Shown one piece after another: positions 25,195 to 38,330 of a stretch of DNA of 64,000 bases (position 1 is the stretch's first letter; each line of letters starts with the position of its first letter). Origin of the DNA: Rapana venosa (taxonomy: Eukaryota; Mollusca; Gastropoda; Neogastropoda; Muricidae); assembly GCA_028751875.1 (NCBI GenBank), contig CM054153.1, forward strand, positions 33,914,437 to 33,978,436, in the 5' to 3' direction. Position numbers and translations under genes: made by a program. The notes beneath the pieces are model-generated. The model worked only from the letters and a program-made list of their open reading frames with translations. It did not search any database and was not told the DNA's origin.

Positions 25195-25305
25195 ACCGCG
25201 CGCGCACTACGCACGCACACGACGCCACACACACACACACACACCCCACGCACACACACACACCCCCAACCAAAACACACAACACCACACACACACACAA
25301 CACGG
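25195..25305 (+). repeat. CA-rich microsatellite
   Basis: Imperfect (CA)n with CGCA and CCA interruptions. Confidence 0.85.
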
Positions 25306-25349
25306 AACAAACTTAAAGGGAAAGATGCGTTGAAAATTAGGGACAGAAT

Positions 25350-26760
25350 TGGGGGGAAAGTCCGGGAGGAAATAAGGTGTTTTTGAGGGGGTTTTTAAAG
25401 GAAATCAAGTGGGGGTTTTTGACGAATGAAAGAGGGGGGGTTTTTCAGTGGATGGCCAAAAACAAGAAGGAGCGAGGGCCAACAGGGGTTTTGTTTAAAA
25501 TCGGGGTGTTCGAAAGCACAAAGTTCTGGGGTGAACGAAGGGAAGGGGATGAGTGACGTGAAGACATTACGGTAAAGGGTGCGATTTGTGGAGACATTTG
25601 AACGAGGGTATTGTTTTTACTCCAGTTTTTGTGGCAGGCAATCGTAAAGAGATGCAGAAGAGGGAGTGATTTGTTCAGTTTTTTCTTTCTTGGGACCTCG
25701 AGCTCAGATTTTTTTGTTGCGTTGAAAAAGGGTGGATAGTGGGGTTGGGCCAGCCAAAAGAGAATTACGTATCTAAACGTGAAAGAATAAAAATGTGACA
25801 AGTTTGGGAATTTGCATCAGTGACAGAAACTTGCGAATCGCGTTAGGGCCCGTAATTTGATATGGGGCAACGGGCGGGTGGGGGTGAAAATTTTTTCATA
25901 GAAGTGTGTTTAAAGACTACTCCAATATTTCACAGTTGGACAAAGGAACTGACTATTCCCTTTTCTTTGAAGTTTTTGTGATAGAAAAGTTTTGTTGGGG
26001 CCCTTAGCAGGCTTGGGTTTTATGGGCATTAATTTGTAATTTTTGAGTCACCCAGTTTTTAATGTCTTGAAGGCATAGGACATTTTTTCAGGGGGAAGGA
26101 AAGTTTTCAAACAGTATCGCTACACTGAAGTTGAGTTCATCGGCATAGAAATGATGATAAATAGGGGTTTTTTTATTATGGGGAGAGTGGACATGTAAGA
26201 TAAAAAAAAGGGGCCCAGGACTGATCCTGCGGGACTTCCCCATTTCCCTTTTGACAGGTTTTGATTTAATTTTGTTTTTACAATTTCTTCTGGAACCGTC
26301 TGTGAGGTATGAAGTAAACCAGGGGAGGGTTGCCATTAATACCAAACGTATTTGGGGGGCGAGAAAGAAGAATTGGTGTTATGGTATCAAAGGGTGCAGA
26401 TATCAAAAAGAGGAGGAGGGAGATTTTTGCATCAAAGCAAGTAGAAGGTATTAAAATATGGTAGGGGGGTTTCGGTGCTGGGGGGGGCGATGGGAGACTG
26501 AAAAGTGGGGAAAAAGACATTGGAAAGAAGGTGCTGTTGAGCTGTTTTAGAAAACTTTTTCTCTACTTTGGGACAAAGGGAATTTTAACAGGCCTTAAAA
26601 TTTTTCGAAGTTGGGGTCGAGGTCCCTGCTTTTTCAGTAGGGTTTTTACTATTCTGTTTTAAGAGCTGATGGAAAATTTCCTGACTGAAGAGATGAGTTT
26701 CTATTTAGTGAAATAGGCACAAGTTTTTGGAAGGGATTGTGAGAAACAGGAGCAGTTGGG
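25350..26760 (-). pseudogene. Decayed CR1/L2-like LINE reverse transcriptase
   Basis: Read on the minus strand across several frames, the order of a non-LTR reverse transcriptase is clear. VKTLLKK lies near 26650-26620. A motif A region reads APFDTITPILLSRPPNTFGI near 26430-26370. PGPLFFILHVHS (the GPLLF box after motif B) and FYADELNF (motif C, normally YADD) lie near 26215-26120. A C-terminal SLRSPQNFVLSNTPILN...GPRSF precedes an ISFKNPLK stretch near 25400. This layout is typical of CR1/L2-type elements. It is broken by many frameshifts, at least some in homopolymers, so decay and base-calling error cannot be separated. No intact endonuclease is recognisable upstream. Confidence 0.75.
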
Positions 26761-28560
26761 ATCAAGGTCGCTGTTTTTAGCATTTCCTTCAGAATTTTCA
26801 GATTTCTTTTTCACTTTTGCACTAAAAGTCCAGCAGACTCGAATCCCCTGCTGCCCCCCTCCCACAGGGCGGCGGGGTGAGGGGGGGGGTACTTCCACCC
26901 CCTTCACTACCCCCCCCCCTTCCCCCCCCCCCCTCCAAGGAACGAGACAGGGTCAAAGGGCGTGACACAAGAAGCTGGAGACCGCCACTGTCGTCCTAAC
27001 AAGTTTTCAGGCCCGCTTTGATCTTCACAGTTGTGTTTTGTGGTGTGGGGGTGTTTTTTTTGTTTGTGGTGTGTGTGTGTGTTATGTGTGGAAGAATAAG
27101 GAATCTCTGCTGTCTTCTGTCTGTCTGCCTGCCCGCCTGCCGCCCGTCTGCGTTCTCCTGTCCTCCTCCTCCCCCTCCAACCCCTATTTCTCTCTATTTC
27201 TCTCTCCCCCTCTTCTCTCTCCCTCCTCTCCTCTCTTCTCTCTCTCTCTCTTCCCCTCTCCCCTCCATCCCTCCCTCCCTTCCCTCGAACATCTTCTTTC
27301 TAACCCCTCTCTCCTCTCTCTTTTTTTTTTTTATCAAGACGGGATCCCCCCCCTTCCCCCACAAATCACCATTTAGCCCAAACTAAAACCAGCCCCCTTG
27401 AAGGTGGCGCTGACTTGGCTGGAAACAAAATTTTTGACGGGTCAACGGCACAACAATGAGGAGATTCGATTTTGGGCTCATGCCCAAATCCTTCACCCCC
27501 AGTCTGGCACTCTATGAGATCTTTCAGAAAGAGTATACGGTTTGGGTTTTTTTTTTTTTTTTTCTTTTTTCCCCTTTTTTTGGGGGGGATATTATTTTTT
27601 TTTTAAAAAAATTTTTTTGCTTTCACCTGGGAGCGCTCGCTTCTCCGCCAACCCCCCACACCGCCGTTGGGGGCCCCTTACCCTTACTACCACCCCCCTT
27701 CCCAAAAATAATTAAAGGAAGGGAAAGGGAATCTGTAAAAACAAAACGGAAGCGCGCCCCTCATCTTTAAAAAGGATGCAACCCCTTTGAATCAAATGGG
27801 AAGTTTTATTTTGGGGGTAGGGGAAGGCAAAAGAAAAAAAAATCCCCCCTCACCCCCCCCCACAACCCCCCACCCCCACCCCCCCCAACACACTTAAATG
27901 AAATTCTTTTTTTCATTTGGGGTTTTCATTTATTCTTTTTTTTCCCTATTTTCTGAAACCCCTTTCAAAAAATTTTTCTTTTTGTAAAAAAAGAAGGGAC
28001 CCAACATTGCAAAAACCTTTTCAAACAAAACCAATTGGTGGCGCGAAGGCGGAACAAAATTACGGGGGAGACGGACAAAATAAGGTGCAGATTTTGGCTC
28101 ATTTTAAAATAGATTTTAACTCAGTCTTTTTAGAAAGCATATGAAAGATGCAGGAAAGGGTTTTATTTTTCTTTTTTTTTTTTTAGGAATGAGTGAAGAG
28201 TTTGGATGGTTCAGAGGAAGATAAGGTGTAGGCAGAAAGAAGATTTTGAAGTTGTTATAACCCAAAATGGTTTTTTAAAGTGGATGCATCAGGGCAAATT
28301 GCGAAGGCTTTGGGAATTTAGGTACAAGACTGGCAAGGGGGTGATGGGGTCTAAGTAGTAGTTTTAAGGTAAACCCAAAACTTCCCGGTTTGGTCGATTT
28401 GCCATGGCCGTTCATTAAGTTTTTTGATAAGGAAAATTAGGGTCCTAATGATGGCTTGGGATTTAACGCATAGGTGTAAGGGGTTTGATATAGTTTTAAA
28501 AGTTTGATGAGGAGGGCATAATGCTAGGAGGTAAGGCTAGGTTTAACAGTATCCGCACAT
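26761..28560. other. CT-rich block and distorted sequence, no gene
   Basis: 27180-27335 is an imperfect CT microsatellite. 27540-27990 contains long T runs. 28140-28560 may be LINE-derived on the minus strand, but no motif supports this. Confidence 0.45.
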
Positions 28561-31300
28561 AATTATTTTCTCCATAAAATATGATCAATAGGTTTTTAAA
28601 AATTAAATGACATTAAGAGTAAAAAAACGGACCAAACTCATCACCCCCACACTACATCATTTACAATTTTATGATTGTTTTTAAAAACTTTCTAACCTCA
28701 TTTATAATAAACCAACATAATAACCCATTAATACAAACTATTAGGGTGAAAAAAATTATTAATCTAAATACAAACTCAATAATCAATGGTAAGAAAAATT
28801 TTGCCAAAAATAATTATAATAAAATATTTTTTGTTGGGGCTAAAAACTGAAATGGGAAGAAATCATTAATTATAAATTTTTAAATTTTTTAAAAAATTTT
28901 TTTTATATTTAAAAAAATTTAACAATAATCTTCAAATGTTTATCATCTCTTTTTCATTTAATTTTGCATCGTTTTTGAAAAAATCGGGGAAAAAAAGGGA
29001 AAAAGGGGGAAACCCAAAAAAAAGGAATTGGAAAAAGGGCAAATGGGGGGTATAAAAAGGAGTGTGTAGGAAACCCCAAAACTCCCCCGGGGGGGGAGCG
29101 TTTTTATAAGTTTGTATAGAAAATGGGGAGGGAGGAAAGCTTTTTAGGAAAGAAAGGGGATCACAGTTTTTATGGGTAGGGTGGGATTGAGGAAATGTTA
29201 AAAAAGGGGGGAAAAGGGCCCCCAAAAATACATAATTTTAAAAAATAAAAAACAGAATAAAAAAACAAAAAACCCCACCCTCACCCCTTTAAAATAATTT
29301 TTACAAAACTCAAAATTTTTTTATTTTAAAAAAAGGAGCCCATCCAAAATTTTCCCCAAAAAAATAATTACTAAGTACAACTTTAAAAAAAAAAATTCCC
29401 TTTTAAAAATTACTTAAAAACAAAACCCCTTCCCCTACAACTTTAAAACCCTAAATAAAAAAAATTAAAATTAAAAAAATTTTTAATAATTTTTGAAATA
29501 AGGAATTAATACCGAAATTTTTTAAAAACTTATTTAAAATTTTATTTTTTTTTTAATATTTTAAAATATTTAAAAAATTTTTTAAAAAATTTTAAAAATT
29601 TAAACAACAAAAAACCCCAAAATTTTTTAAACCCTCAAAGGGGTAAACAGCTCCAACGTCAAGCAAAACGGGGCTTTAAAAGCGGGGAAAAAGGGGGAAT
29701 TTTTTATTTTTTTAAAAATTTTTTTAAAACAACAACTCACATTTTTTTCACAAAAGCGGAAAGAAAAAGAGTGGCCAAAAAAGGGAAAAGGGGGGAAAAG
29801 GGGGAGGGGGGGGGGGGGGGGGGGGGGGGAAAAGGGAGGAAGTGGGGGTGGGGGGAAGGGGGGGAAGGGGGGGGGGGGGGGGGGGGGGGGGGAAAAAAGG
29901 GGGAAAAGGGGGGGAAAGGGGGCTTTTAAAATTAAACATTTTTAAATTTTTCCCCCCCTCTACCCTTTTACCCCCCCTTTTAAATAAAAAAAAAAAAAAT
30001 TTTTTTTTTAAAAAAATTTAAAAAAAAAAAAAAAAATAATAAAAAAAAAAAGGGGGCCCCTTTTTAAGTGGGCATAATCTTAACAATTCTTTCCCCTAAA
30101 AAAAAATAATAACATAATTACAATAATAAAAATAAAGATAACAACAATAAATACAAAAACAATAATAAGGGAATATTCTAAACCCTCATGAAAATCATAA
30201 AATAAAAATGGCATATACTTCTTTTGATCCAACTGAACGAGATCCAAGAGAGACAAAAAGAAAAGACACAAAATGGGAGGGGGGAAAAAGGAAGACAGAA
30301 CAACAACAAGAAATCAAGACAAACACATCAGACAAAACCAGACGCATACAGCAGAGTCTTACTTGTGAACCGTACTCTTCCCCCACATTTTTCCCTCAGC
30401 GGGAAGATAGGATCCCCCAGTTAAACAATTCCGAAGGGGGTCACTGCAGAAGGAAGGCCAAAATCCCAAGAGAGCATCAGGACTAAAAAGGACTTAACCT
30501 TCACTGATTGCCAGGGGTCCATTGTTCGGAGGGGAAGGGGGGGGGGGGGGTTTCCCCCGGGGGGGGGCCGGGGGGGGGGGGGGGGGGCCCTGGCAATGGG
30601 AAAAAAAAAAAAACGAAAATCTGCTCCAAAGATATTTTGCTTTTATATAGGGGTTTTTTCTGGGGGTCGCCCCCCACCATTTCCCCTTCTTCCCTCTCTT
30701 TCCCCTTTCTTTTTTTTCTCATTACCCCTTCTCTCACTCTCTCTTCTCTCTTTGTTATATTCTTTTTTTTCTCTCTCCTCTCTTCCCCCAGGGTTTTTTT
30801 TTTCTAAAAATTTTTTTTTTAAAAAACTTTTTAAAAACATTCCCAATAACTTTTTTAAATTTTAATTTAAAACATTCCAAACTTAAAATTCCTTTTCCAA
30901 AATTTTTTTTTTTTTCTTACCATTAATTTTTCGTATTTTTTTTAAAAAAAAAAAAAAAATGCCCCTCAAAAATTTCCCTTTTTAAAATTCTTTTCTTCTT
31001 TTTTCTTTTAGAAACCCAAAAAAAAAAGGGACCCACTTACAAAAAAATATTTTTTTTTAAGATAAAAAAAAATTTAAACCCAAAAGTGCCCCTTCTTTAA
31101 AAAAATTTTTTTTGGTTTAAAAAAAAATTATTTCAATTTTTCAAATAAATCTTCCCTTTCCTGTTTAAACTTTTCCGGAACTCCAAAAACCCATTTTTTT
31201 GTCAAAAAATTTTTTTTAATGTTTATATTGTCAACTCTGTAAAGTTTCCCTTTGCATCCTTCTTTTATGTTTTGTTTTATTTAGTTTTTAGGGGGGGGGG
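28561..31300. other. AT-rich and homopolymer-stretched sequence
   Basis: Mostly A/T runs, with G-rich runs at 29800-29900 and 30530-30590 and an AAT/ATA-rich segment near 30100-30170. Nothing coding is supportable. Confidence 0.6.
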
Positions 31301-31499
31301 GGGGGGTTTTTTTTTTTTTTTTTTTTGTTGTTGGGGGTGGGGGGGGGGTGTTTTTACCCTTCGGGGGTGGGGTGGGGGGTCCTGGTGAGGAACGCGTTGC
31401 TCATGATATTTGTTTTATATAGTTTCTTGATCAATAAACTGCTTCGCTATCTCTACTCCCCTCTTTTGTTTCCCTTCCTGCTGGTGCAGTCTCATCTCT

Positions 31500-31600
31500 C
31501 CCTGTCGGTGTCTTTGTCTGGGGGTCTTCTCTCTTCTCCTTCTCTCTCTCTCTCTCTCTCCCCTCTCCTCTCTCTTCTCTCTCTCTCTTCTATTCCTTTT
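31500..31600 (+). repeat. CT microsatellite
   Basis: Imperfect (CT)n near 31530-31590, shortly upstream of the A1 LINE. Confidence 0.8.
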
Positions 31601-31799
31601 AAGAAAGAGCTAGGACAGGCCCGGCCATCCAAGTGAATGACATTTTTAAATTATAATGTTGAAAACTAGTACAGCAAATTAAAAGATGTCTCCTTTATAA
31701 ACTATGTAAATAAGTTCGATTTTGGTTTTCTTGACTCTAACTTTGATTACAGTGGTGTTTTTCTAGATATATAAAGTTTCAGGGCCCGCTCAAAAACTG

Positions 31800-34620
31800 T
31801 CCCATCATGAAGGAATTCTGGAGGAGTGCTTTCTATTTTTAAGAAAGTCTTTTAGAAAAACACGTAAAAGAAATTGAAATAGAGTGTGACAACACGATGC
31901 CATTACAATAAAGAAAAGTATTTTTGATTTAGATAAAGATGTTATTTGATAGCGTGCTATATTGTGCCAAAAGGTGTCCTCTTTACAATGAAAAACTAAT
32001 TAAAGATGGTGTTGTATTATTAGAGGAAACATTTATTGCAATATTTTAAAATAGATGACTTTCATTTCATGATTTGGGAGACTTAATGCCAGGACTGGTC
32101 AGGAACAAGCCGACCTTGAAGTGATGTCAAATTACTTGGATGATGTGGAGTATGATGATGTGAAGATGAACTTTGTGTGAAAGCCTCAAAAGGATGAAAC
32201 GATGAACAATTTGGCGGGTCCTTCTAGATTTATGTTTAATGTTTGACATGAGGATTGAATGGTTGTTGTGAGGGGGATAAGGAGGGGATTATACCTTTGT
32301 GTCTCCTAATGGATGCAGCTTTTACTGATTATGTTCTTGTACCTTGTCAATTGTTATCATTTTTTTGATCTGTGTATTGGGGAGTGTGTTTATTCGTGGC
32401 ACCTCCCCGTTGAAATAGCATGGAAAGTAGATAATGACTGTGTTAGTATGGGAAAGTAGAGAAGAAGAGAGTGTAGAAAAGATTATATGGTCAGAAATTT
32501 TGTAGAGGTATATAAACATGAATTAGATAGTGCAGAATTTCAAGAAAGCATAGAAACAGCCTCTCAGCTATTTGAACATGGATGTGAATAACATGAGAAT
32601 CATTTTGAAAAGGCCTTATGGGGCTGCCTGCATGCATGGTCAGAACAGTTAGAAAAGGTAGAAAAAATGTAACGACTGGTTTGATGCTGAATGTGAGCAA
32701 AAGAAACAAGAAGTTAAGAGACTATTAAAACGATTTCAACGTTGTAAAACGAATGTAGATAAACCAGAAAAAAGACATAGGTACACTACCGCACGAAAAC
32801 AAAAGAAAAAGATTTTGACGAGAAGAGATTAGAGAAACTTAAAGATTCGTCTAAGGACTCCAAAACGTTCTGGTCCGTCATCAGATCCGTTAATCGTAAG
32901 TCACTAGTATATAATAACATCACTATTCAACAATGGTATGATCATTTTTTGAACGTTTTTAATGACTTTAATTGTGCAGAAACACAAGATAATGTGGAAG
33001 TACTACAAGAAGATGAAAATATGTTTGAACCATTGTTTAACAATCCTATAACTCATAATGAGATTATTGATGCTATTAAACATTTAAAAACAGGAAAAAG
33101 TGCTGGTCCTGATAAAATGATTGGAGAAATGCTGAAATATGCAAACTCAGCTGTAATTACTTTTCTTGTTCAGTTATTTAACCTTCTGTTTGAAAAAAGT
33201 GATTTCCCTTTGCAGTGGGCCAAATCAGTAATAATTCCATACATAAAAAAGGAGATGTTAATAATGCTGATAACTATCGCGGAGTAGCTCCCACCAGTGT
33301 ATTAAGTAAACTTTTTACTTTCATTTTTAATAAGAGATTAACCATGGAAGAAAACGAAGAAAAATTATTGAAAGCAAGCGGGATTAGAGCGAAGTACAGC
33401 ACTGTAATCATATATTAACTCTTTACTCTCTTGTTCAAAAACATTTGCTGTCCAGAAAAAATTATATGTTGCTTTTGTTGATTTTAGAAAGGCCTTTGAT
33501 TTTTGTGAATAGACATATATGTGGAATGTACTACGAAAAACGGGGTAAATGGTAAATTATATATGGCCCCAGAGCTATTTATAATTCAGTACTACGTGTG
33601 TGCGTGCAAGAAAAGAAAATTCAGATTTTTTTGAATGCCCAAGGGAGTGAAGCAGGGTTGTATTTTGAGCCCACAGATGTTTCGTTCTTTATAAATAGCT
33701 AGCTATTGAGTTATCAAGAAAAGGAAAACATGGCATTCAAATAATTCCTGGTGCAATCGAGGTATTCTTACTACTTTTTGCTGACGATATTATTCTTTTG
33801 TCTGAGACTGTTATCGTTTGCAACATCAGTTAAATATCTTTAAAAAAGGAGGCAGATAATTTTGATTTGTCAGTAAATATGGAAAAAACAAACATTATTG
33901 TTTTTGGTTGGTGGTCATTTATCAGTTCATGAAAAATGGTTTTATGGAAAAAGCTGAAGTAAAGATAATTAATACGTAAAATATTTAGGGATGAGTTTTC
34001 AACAAAGCTAAGTCTAAAAATTTTTTATGGCAAGAATCTGTAGGAAGGGAAAATAGGAGTAATAGAAATCCTAAAAACATTTTGAAAGCTGAACTCAATA
34101 GACTCTTTCCTATTCTGGAAATTATTTGACACACAATAGAACCGATGCTTACCTACCTCAGAAATTTTGTGATTAATGTAAAACGCACAGGGAAAAAAAC
34201 CAACATTTGCCTAAAACTTTTTTTTTTTAAAGTGACAATACATTCACAATACGTATATATGGGGAGACGGGAAAATATCCTTTATATTAAGAACCTTTGT
34301 GAAATGCATTTGATATTGGGTTTTTTAATATTGAAACTTCCCCAAAAAACGTTTTTGTAGACATCTTACATTGCTAAATTTTTAAAAATGGAAATTTGGG
34401 GAAGAAACTGGGGAATCAAGTTAAAAGGGTTTTGTCAGAGCATGGGTTTGGGATTGTATGGGTGTCTCAGGAAGTGGGTAAGGAGCGCCAGTTTCTTTGG
34501 GAAATTTAAAGATAGGCTTATTTGCTCTTTAAAAAAAACTGGCACTCAGATTTGGAAAGTAAAAATAAATATAGCTGGTTCTTTTCGTTCAAATCTGTAT
34601 TCCAGACAGAAAAATACCTA
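31800..34620 (+). pseudogene. LINE A1 pol, 5' and central part (endonuclease-RT)
   Basis: A plus-strand non-LTR retrotransposon with many frameshifts. An APE-type endonuclease remnant reads LNARTGQEQ near 32085-32115. A linker WFDAECEQKKQEVKR near 32680-32720 has a counterpart in A2 at 59695-59730. The reverse transcriptase starts with a long readable stretch (32949-33287, KTGKSAGPDKMIGEMLKY). It continues with NYRGVAPTSVLSKLFTF near 33273-33325, motif A VDFRKAFDF near 33478, motif B GVKQG near 33650 and motif C LLFADDIILL near 33772. The C-terminal domain is interrupted at 34620 after EKYLSI by an RTE-like LINE and resumes at 36503. No RNase H was seen. It is a sister family of A2; clade within the Jockey/I-like elements not assigned. 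Confidence 0.8.
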
Positions 34621-36502
34621 TCTATCTATCTATCTATCTATCTGTCCCGTAGTCTAACGACCGTGGGGGCACCCTCAAAGACTCAAAAACCAGTTCCCTC
34701 CATTCCTCTCTCTGTTCTGCCTTTCTCAGGGTTTTGTTGATTTTCTAGGCCTGTCCTTTGGGCTGATTTATCCTCCCAGCTCTTCCTTGGTCTGCCTCTT
34801 TTTCTTCCTCCTTGGACAGTGCCTTGTAAAACTGTCTTTGCAAGTCCTTTGGATTTTGTGACATGCCCCATACCATTTAAGTTTACGCTTTTTCACGATC
34901 GTTAGAAGGTTCTCATAGGGTCCAATGGTTTGCTGGATTCTGTTATGCACGCTTTCGTTGCTTATGTGGGTCTTTGTAAGATGCCAAGGAGTCTCCGAAA
35001 GCATCTCATCTCCACCGCCTTTTACTCTTCTCTCCAAATCTGCAGCAGGGTCCATGATTCACAGGCATACAGAAATATGGATATGACAAGGGAGCGCATT
35101 AGTCTGATCTTGGAGATAAGTGAGATATTGTGTTATCTCTCAGATGGTGTTTGTTTTGACAGTGCTGTTATTGTCTGTGCAGTCCTGCATACTACTTCTG
35201 GCTTGGATCCCTGGTCTGATACAATAGCTCCCAGGTACTTGAAGCTTTGAACTGTTTCCAGCTTCTGGTCATTAACCCTGATATCAGTGCTAATGCCGTT
35301 GGTGTTATTAGTCATCAGTTTGGTCTTCTCTGCACTGATTTCCATGCGTATGTTTTGGAGGCCTTATTCAGGTTTTCTGTTAGGCTGGCAAGCTCTTTTC
35401 TGATCCTGCTATTCCATCATGTCATCTGCGAAGCGGAGGTTTGTGATCGTTCGGCCACCAATCCTGACTGATCCTTCATGATGTCCAGTGCATCAGCCAT
35501 GATTCTTTCAAAAAGATGTTGAAAAGAGTGGGTGAGAGTAGACGCCCTGCCTTACTCCAACTGTTGTTCGAAACCTTTCCCTCCAATGTTGTTGTAGTAC
35601 ACTGCACTGGTGGCCTCGCTGTACAGCTTTTTGATGACTCTGATCATTTTGGGCTTTGATGCTGTACAAAGCTGCAGCCACACCCTGGCAAATCCCTTCT
35701 TAAAATCGATAAATACATGGTAAAGATTTTGTTGATGTTGAAGGGTTCCGCTCACATAGTATTCTGAGGTTGAATATCTGTTCTGTGTGCTGCCCCTGCT
35801 CTAAAAACCTGCTTGTTCCTCAGCAATGATGGTCTCTGCTTGTGGCTTCAGTCTATTCAATATTATCTGCAGCATGACCTTGCTTGTGTGGCATATGAGG
35901 CTGATTGTGCGGTAATTATGGCAATTGTTGTAGATTTCCTTTCTTGGGGAGGGTGATGATGAGTGACTGTGTCCATGGTGTTGGCCATTTTCCTGTCTGC
36001 CAGATCGTGTTGCAGTTTCTTAGTAGGGCGCTGATCATGGCTTCCCCTCCAGCTTGAACCAGCTCAGCTGGAACGTTGTCACCCTGCTGACTTCCCTTTT
36101 TCAGCGATCTGACTGCTGTTTCCACTTCTTCTCGGGGGTAGGGGGACTGTCTGTGTCTTTGCTTGCGGGACATTAAGGACTTCTGGATCTCCTGCGGCTC
36201 TATTTGTTATACAGGTCGGAGCAGTATTCTGTCCATCTGTTCAGAATATCCTGGTCGTCAGTGAGACACTTCCCATTTTTTGTCTTGGATTGTTAAACCT
36301 TTTCCCTGCTTGTGCTAGTCAGGTCATTCACCGCTGATATGCTTTCTTGCTATGTTTTTCTTGATGTTCTCTTCAATGTCTTGGCACTATTCACCGAATC
36401 CATTTCTCTTTTGCCTCCGTCATGGACTTCCTGATTCGTTTGTTGACTGCCCTAATTGTTTGCTCTTTTTTTTGTCATTGTTTCTTTTTCTTCAACTCTC
36501 TA
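34621..36502 (-). mobile_element. RTE-like LINE inserted into LINE A1
   Basis: A minus-strand element. Its 3' end is a GATA repeat (read TATC on plus, 34621-34645), a common RTE-type tail. Its 5' end is truncated near 36495. CTATCTATC-like sequence is present at both ends. Host codons for EKY-LSI on the left and LSI-VTDK on the right suggest a short target-site duplication, although the repeat makes its exact length ambiguous. Confidence 0.75.
34683..36480 (-). pseudogene. RTE-like LINE pol: linker, RT and C-terminal region
   Basis: Pieces in order on the minus strand: a linker NGKCLTDDQDILNRWTEYCS near 36290-36230; YPREEVETAVRSLKKG and DNVPAELVQAGGEAMISALL near 36130-36020; a motif A region FIDFKKGFARVW near 35710-35675, where the usual AFD reads GFA; GGRTITNLRFADDMM near 35460-35415 (motif C); MEISAEKTKLMTNN with SFKYLGAIVSDQGS at 35345-35240; and a C-terminal IGPYENLLTIVKKRKLKWYG near 34920-34865. 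These are typical of RTE-type elements common in molluscs. Several frameshifts make it inactive. Confidence 0.8.
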
Positions 36503-37315
36503 TCTATCAATAGTTACTGATAAATGGCACAGGCTTAATTATGCCGTTCAGGTTAAGAACACTGGGTTTTAATGCAAACAAAAGATGGGGTTCCAGACTG
36601 AGACAGCCAGCAATTACCATGTCCATTTTGTGGTCATACTGTTGACGATGAAATTGATTTTTGTTTCAATGTAAAGCCTATGAAACTACACGAAAGAAAC
36701 ATAATTTCCTAAGTCACAAGAAACAGAAAGTCCAGATATTATTTCTATTTTGTCGTGTGAAAACGAACATGTATTAAATATGTAGCTAAGTTTATTGCAG
36801 AAGCACAAAAATTAAGACAAAGCCATGTCACACCATTTATTTTAAACATGTAATGATATAGTCACCTTAAAGAGCAATGTAATCTCAAGTAAGCAAGATT
36901 AAAAAGGCTGACATATATCACTTGCAATTTGAATGGATGGTCGATTCGAATGTTGTTTTTGCATTTTCAGTTTGATTTTCTTTTCTTTTCTTTGTTTTAA
37001 ACTAGGTGATTTGTAAATGTTTTATACGCCAATGTTATCATTTAATTAGTTCCTATACGTGGATGGGCCCGTTCTTTTTGCCAAACTTAATTGTACTAAT
37101 CACGTATTTCACTTTTTATTTACGTAAATGTATATACGCCAATGTTATCATATAATTAGTTCGCTATACGTGGATGGATCCTTTCTTTTTGCCAAACTTA
37201 ATTGTACTGATCACGTATTTCAATTTTTATTTACTGTTTCACAAACATATTTGTGTTACCCCCTTGTCAAAAGGCCTTGTTGGGGAATGACAATAAACTG
37301 TAAAGTTAAAAGTCT
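36503..37315 (+). pseudogene. LINE A1 C-terminal segment and 3' UTR
   Basis: Resumes with LSIVTDKWHRLNYA at about 36505-36545. A remnant zinc-binding motif CPFCGHTVDDEI begins at 36620, followed by KAYETT. This corresponds to the C-terminal CCHC of A2 (61835-61891), here damaged. The 3' UTR includes the 111 bp tandem duplication and an AATAAA near 37292, and runs into a CT microsatellite. Confidence 0.65.
37013..37234 (+). repeat. Two-copy tandem duplication, unit 111 bp
   Basis: GTAAATGTTTTATACGCC at 37013 and GTAAATGTATATACGCC at 37124 start the two copies. They stay aligned through CCAATGTTATCAT, TATACGTGGATGG, CCAAACTTAATTGTACT and CACGTATTTCA, with roughly 90% identity. Confidence 0.9.
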
Positions 37316-37364
37316 CTCTCTCTCTTCTCTCTCCTCTCTCTCGCCTTTTACTCTCTCTCTCACA

Positions 37365-37395
<31 letters not shown>

Positions 37396-37560
37396 TCCTC
37401 TTCTCTCTCTCTCTCTCTCTCTGTCCCTCTCTCTCACGCACAGACATACACACATGTACACACACGCTCTGCTCTCTGTCTATCTTCACTCTCTCTCTCT
37501 CTCACACGCACACTCTCTCTGCCTGACTCTCTCTGTCTCTTTCTCTCTGTTATTTTTGTC
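37310..37560 (+). repeat. CT microsatellite
   Basis: About 250 bp of imperfect (CT)n with CA interruptions, following the A1 3' UTR. Confidence 0.9.
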
Positions 37561-37851
37561 TATGTTCCTAACTCTGTCTCTATGCATAGAAATTGTGTTC
37601 CTCACAGTGTAATGCTTAATTTCAATACAAAAATTTGCATGGTTTTTCTTTGTGCACAGAGGGCTGGTTCTAAATAAAATATATTCGCTGATGCCATTAC
37701 ACCTCTCTCTCCCCCTCCCCCCCTCCCACCCCACCCTCCTCCTTCCTCCCCCACCCTTCTCACATCTCAGTTGGTCCCTTTTACCTTTCTCCCCTCAAAC
37801 CACATCCCCACCTTGTGTCGATTCTCCTCACACGTACTGACCTCACTGTTC

Positions 37852-37891
<40 letters not shown>

Positions 37892-37949
37892 CGACACACA
37901 CACACCGCACACACACACACACCACACACAACACACCACACACACACCA

Positions 37950-37990
<41 letters not shown>

Positions 37991-38330
37991 ACACACACAC
38001 ACAGTCCCCCAAAAAAACATAAACACCCAACAAAACACACGGACCACTATTAGACTCTTCAAAGTACCCCAACGTTATTGTGGAGTGACGAACGCTCCCT
38101 GGGTCACCGTCAAAATCAATTAAGCTGACGGATTATGTCCAAGACCCCTTTGGACTAAGTTTATTCCATTTCCAAATCTTCAGCAAAATTACATTTTTCC
38201 TGCATTTTTGTCTTTGTCATATCGTTTTGGTGAGAGTTTTTTAAAGTCAGAAAAAGGAGGAAGAAGAGGAGATGAGAAAGTGTCAAAGCAGCAGCAAGGA
38301 AGGGTGAGCAGGAACAGGAGGAAGAGGACG
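37561..38330. repeat. Unique spacer with CT-rich and CA microsatellites
   Basis: 37700-37770 is C/T-rich. 37855-38002 is an imperfect (CA)n. 38010-38330 is unique sequence with no gene recognised. The threonine/histidine frames across the CA array are translations of the repeat. Confidence 0.75.
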
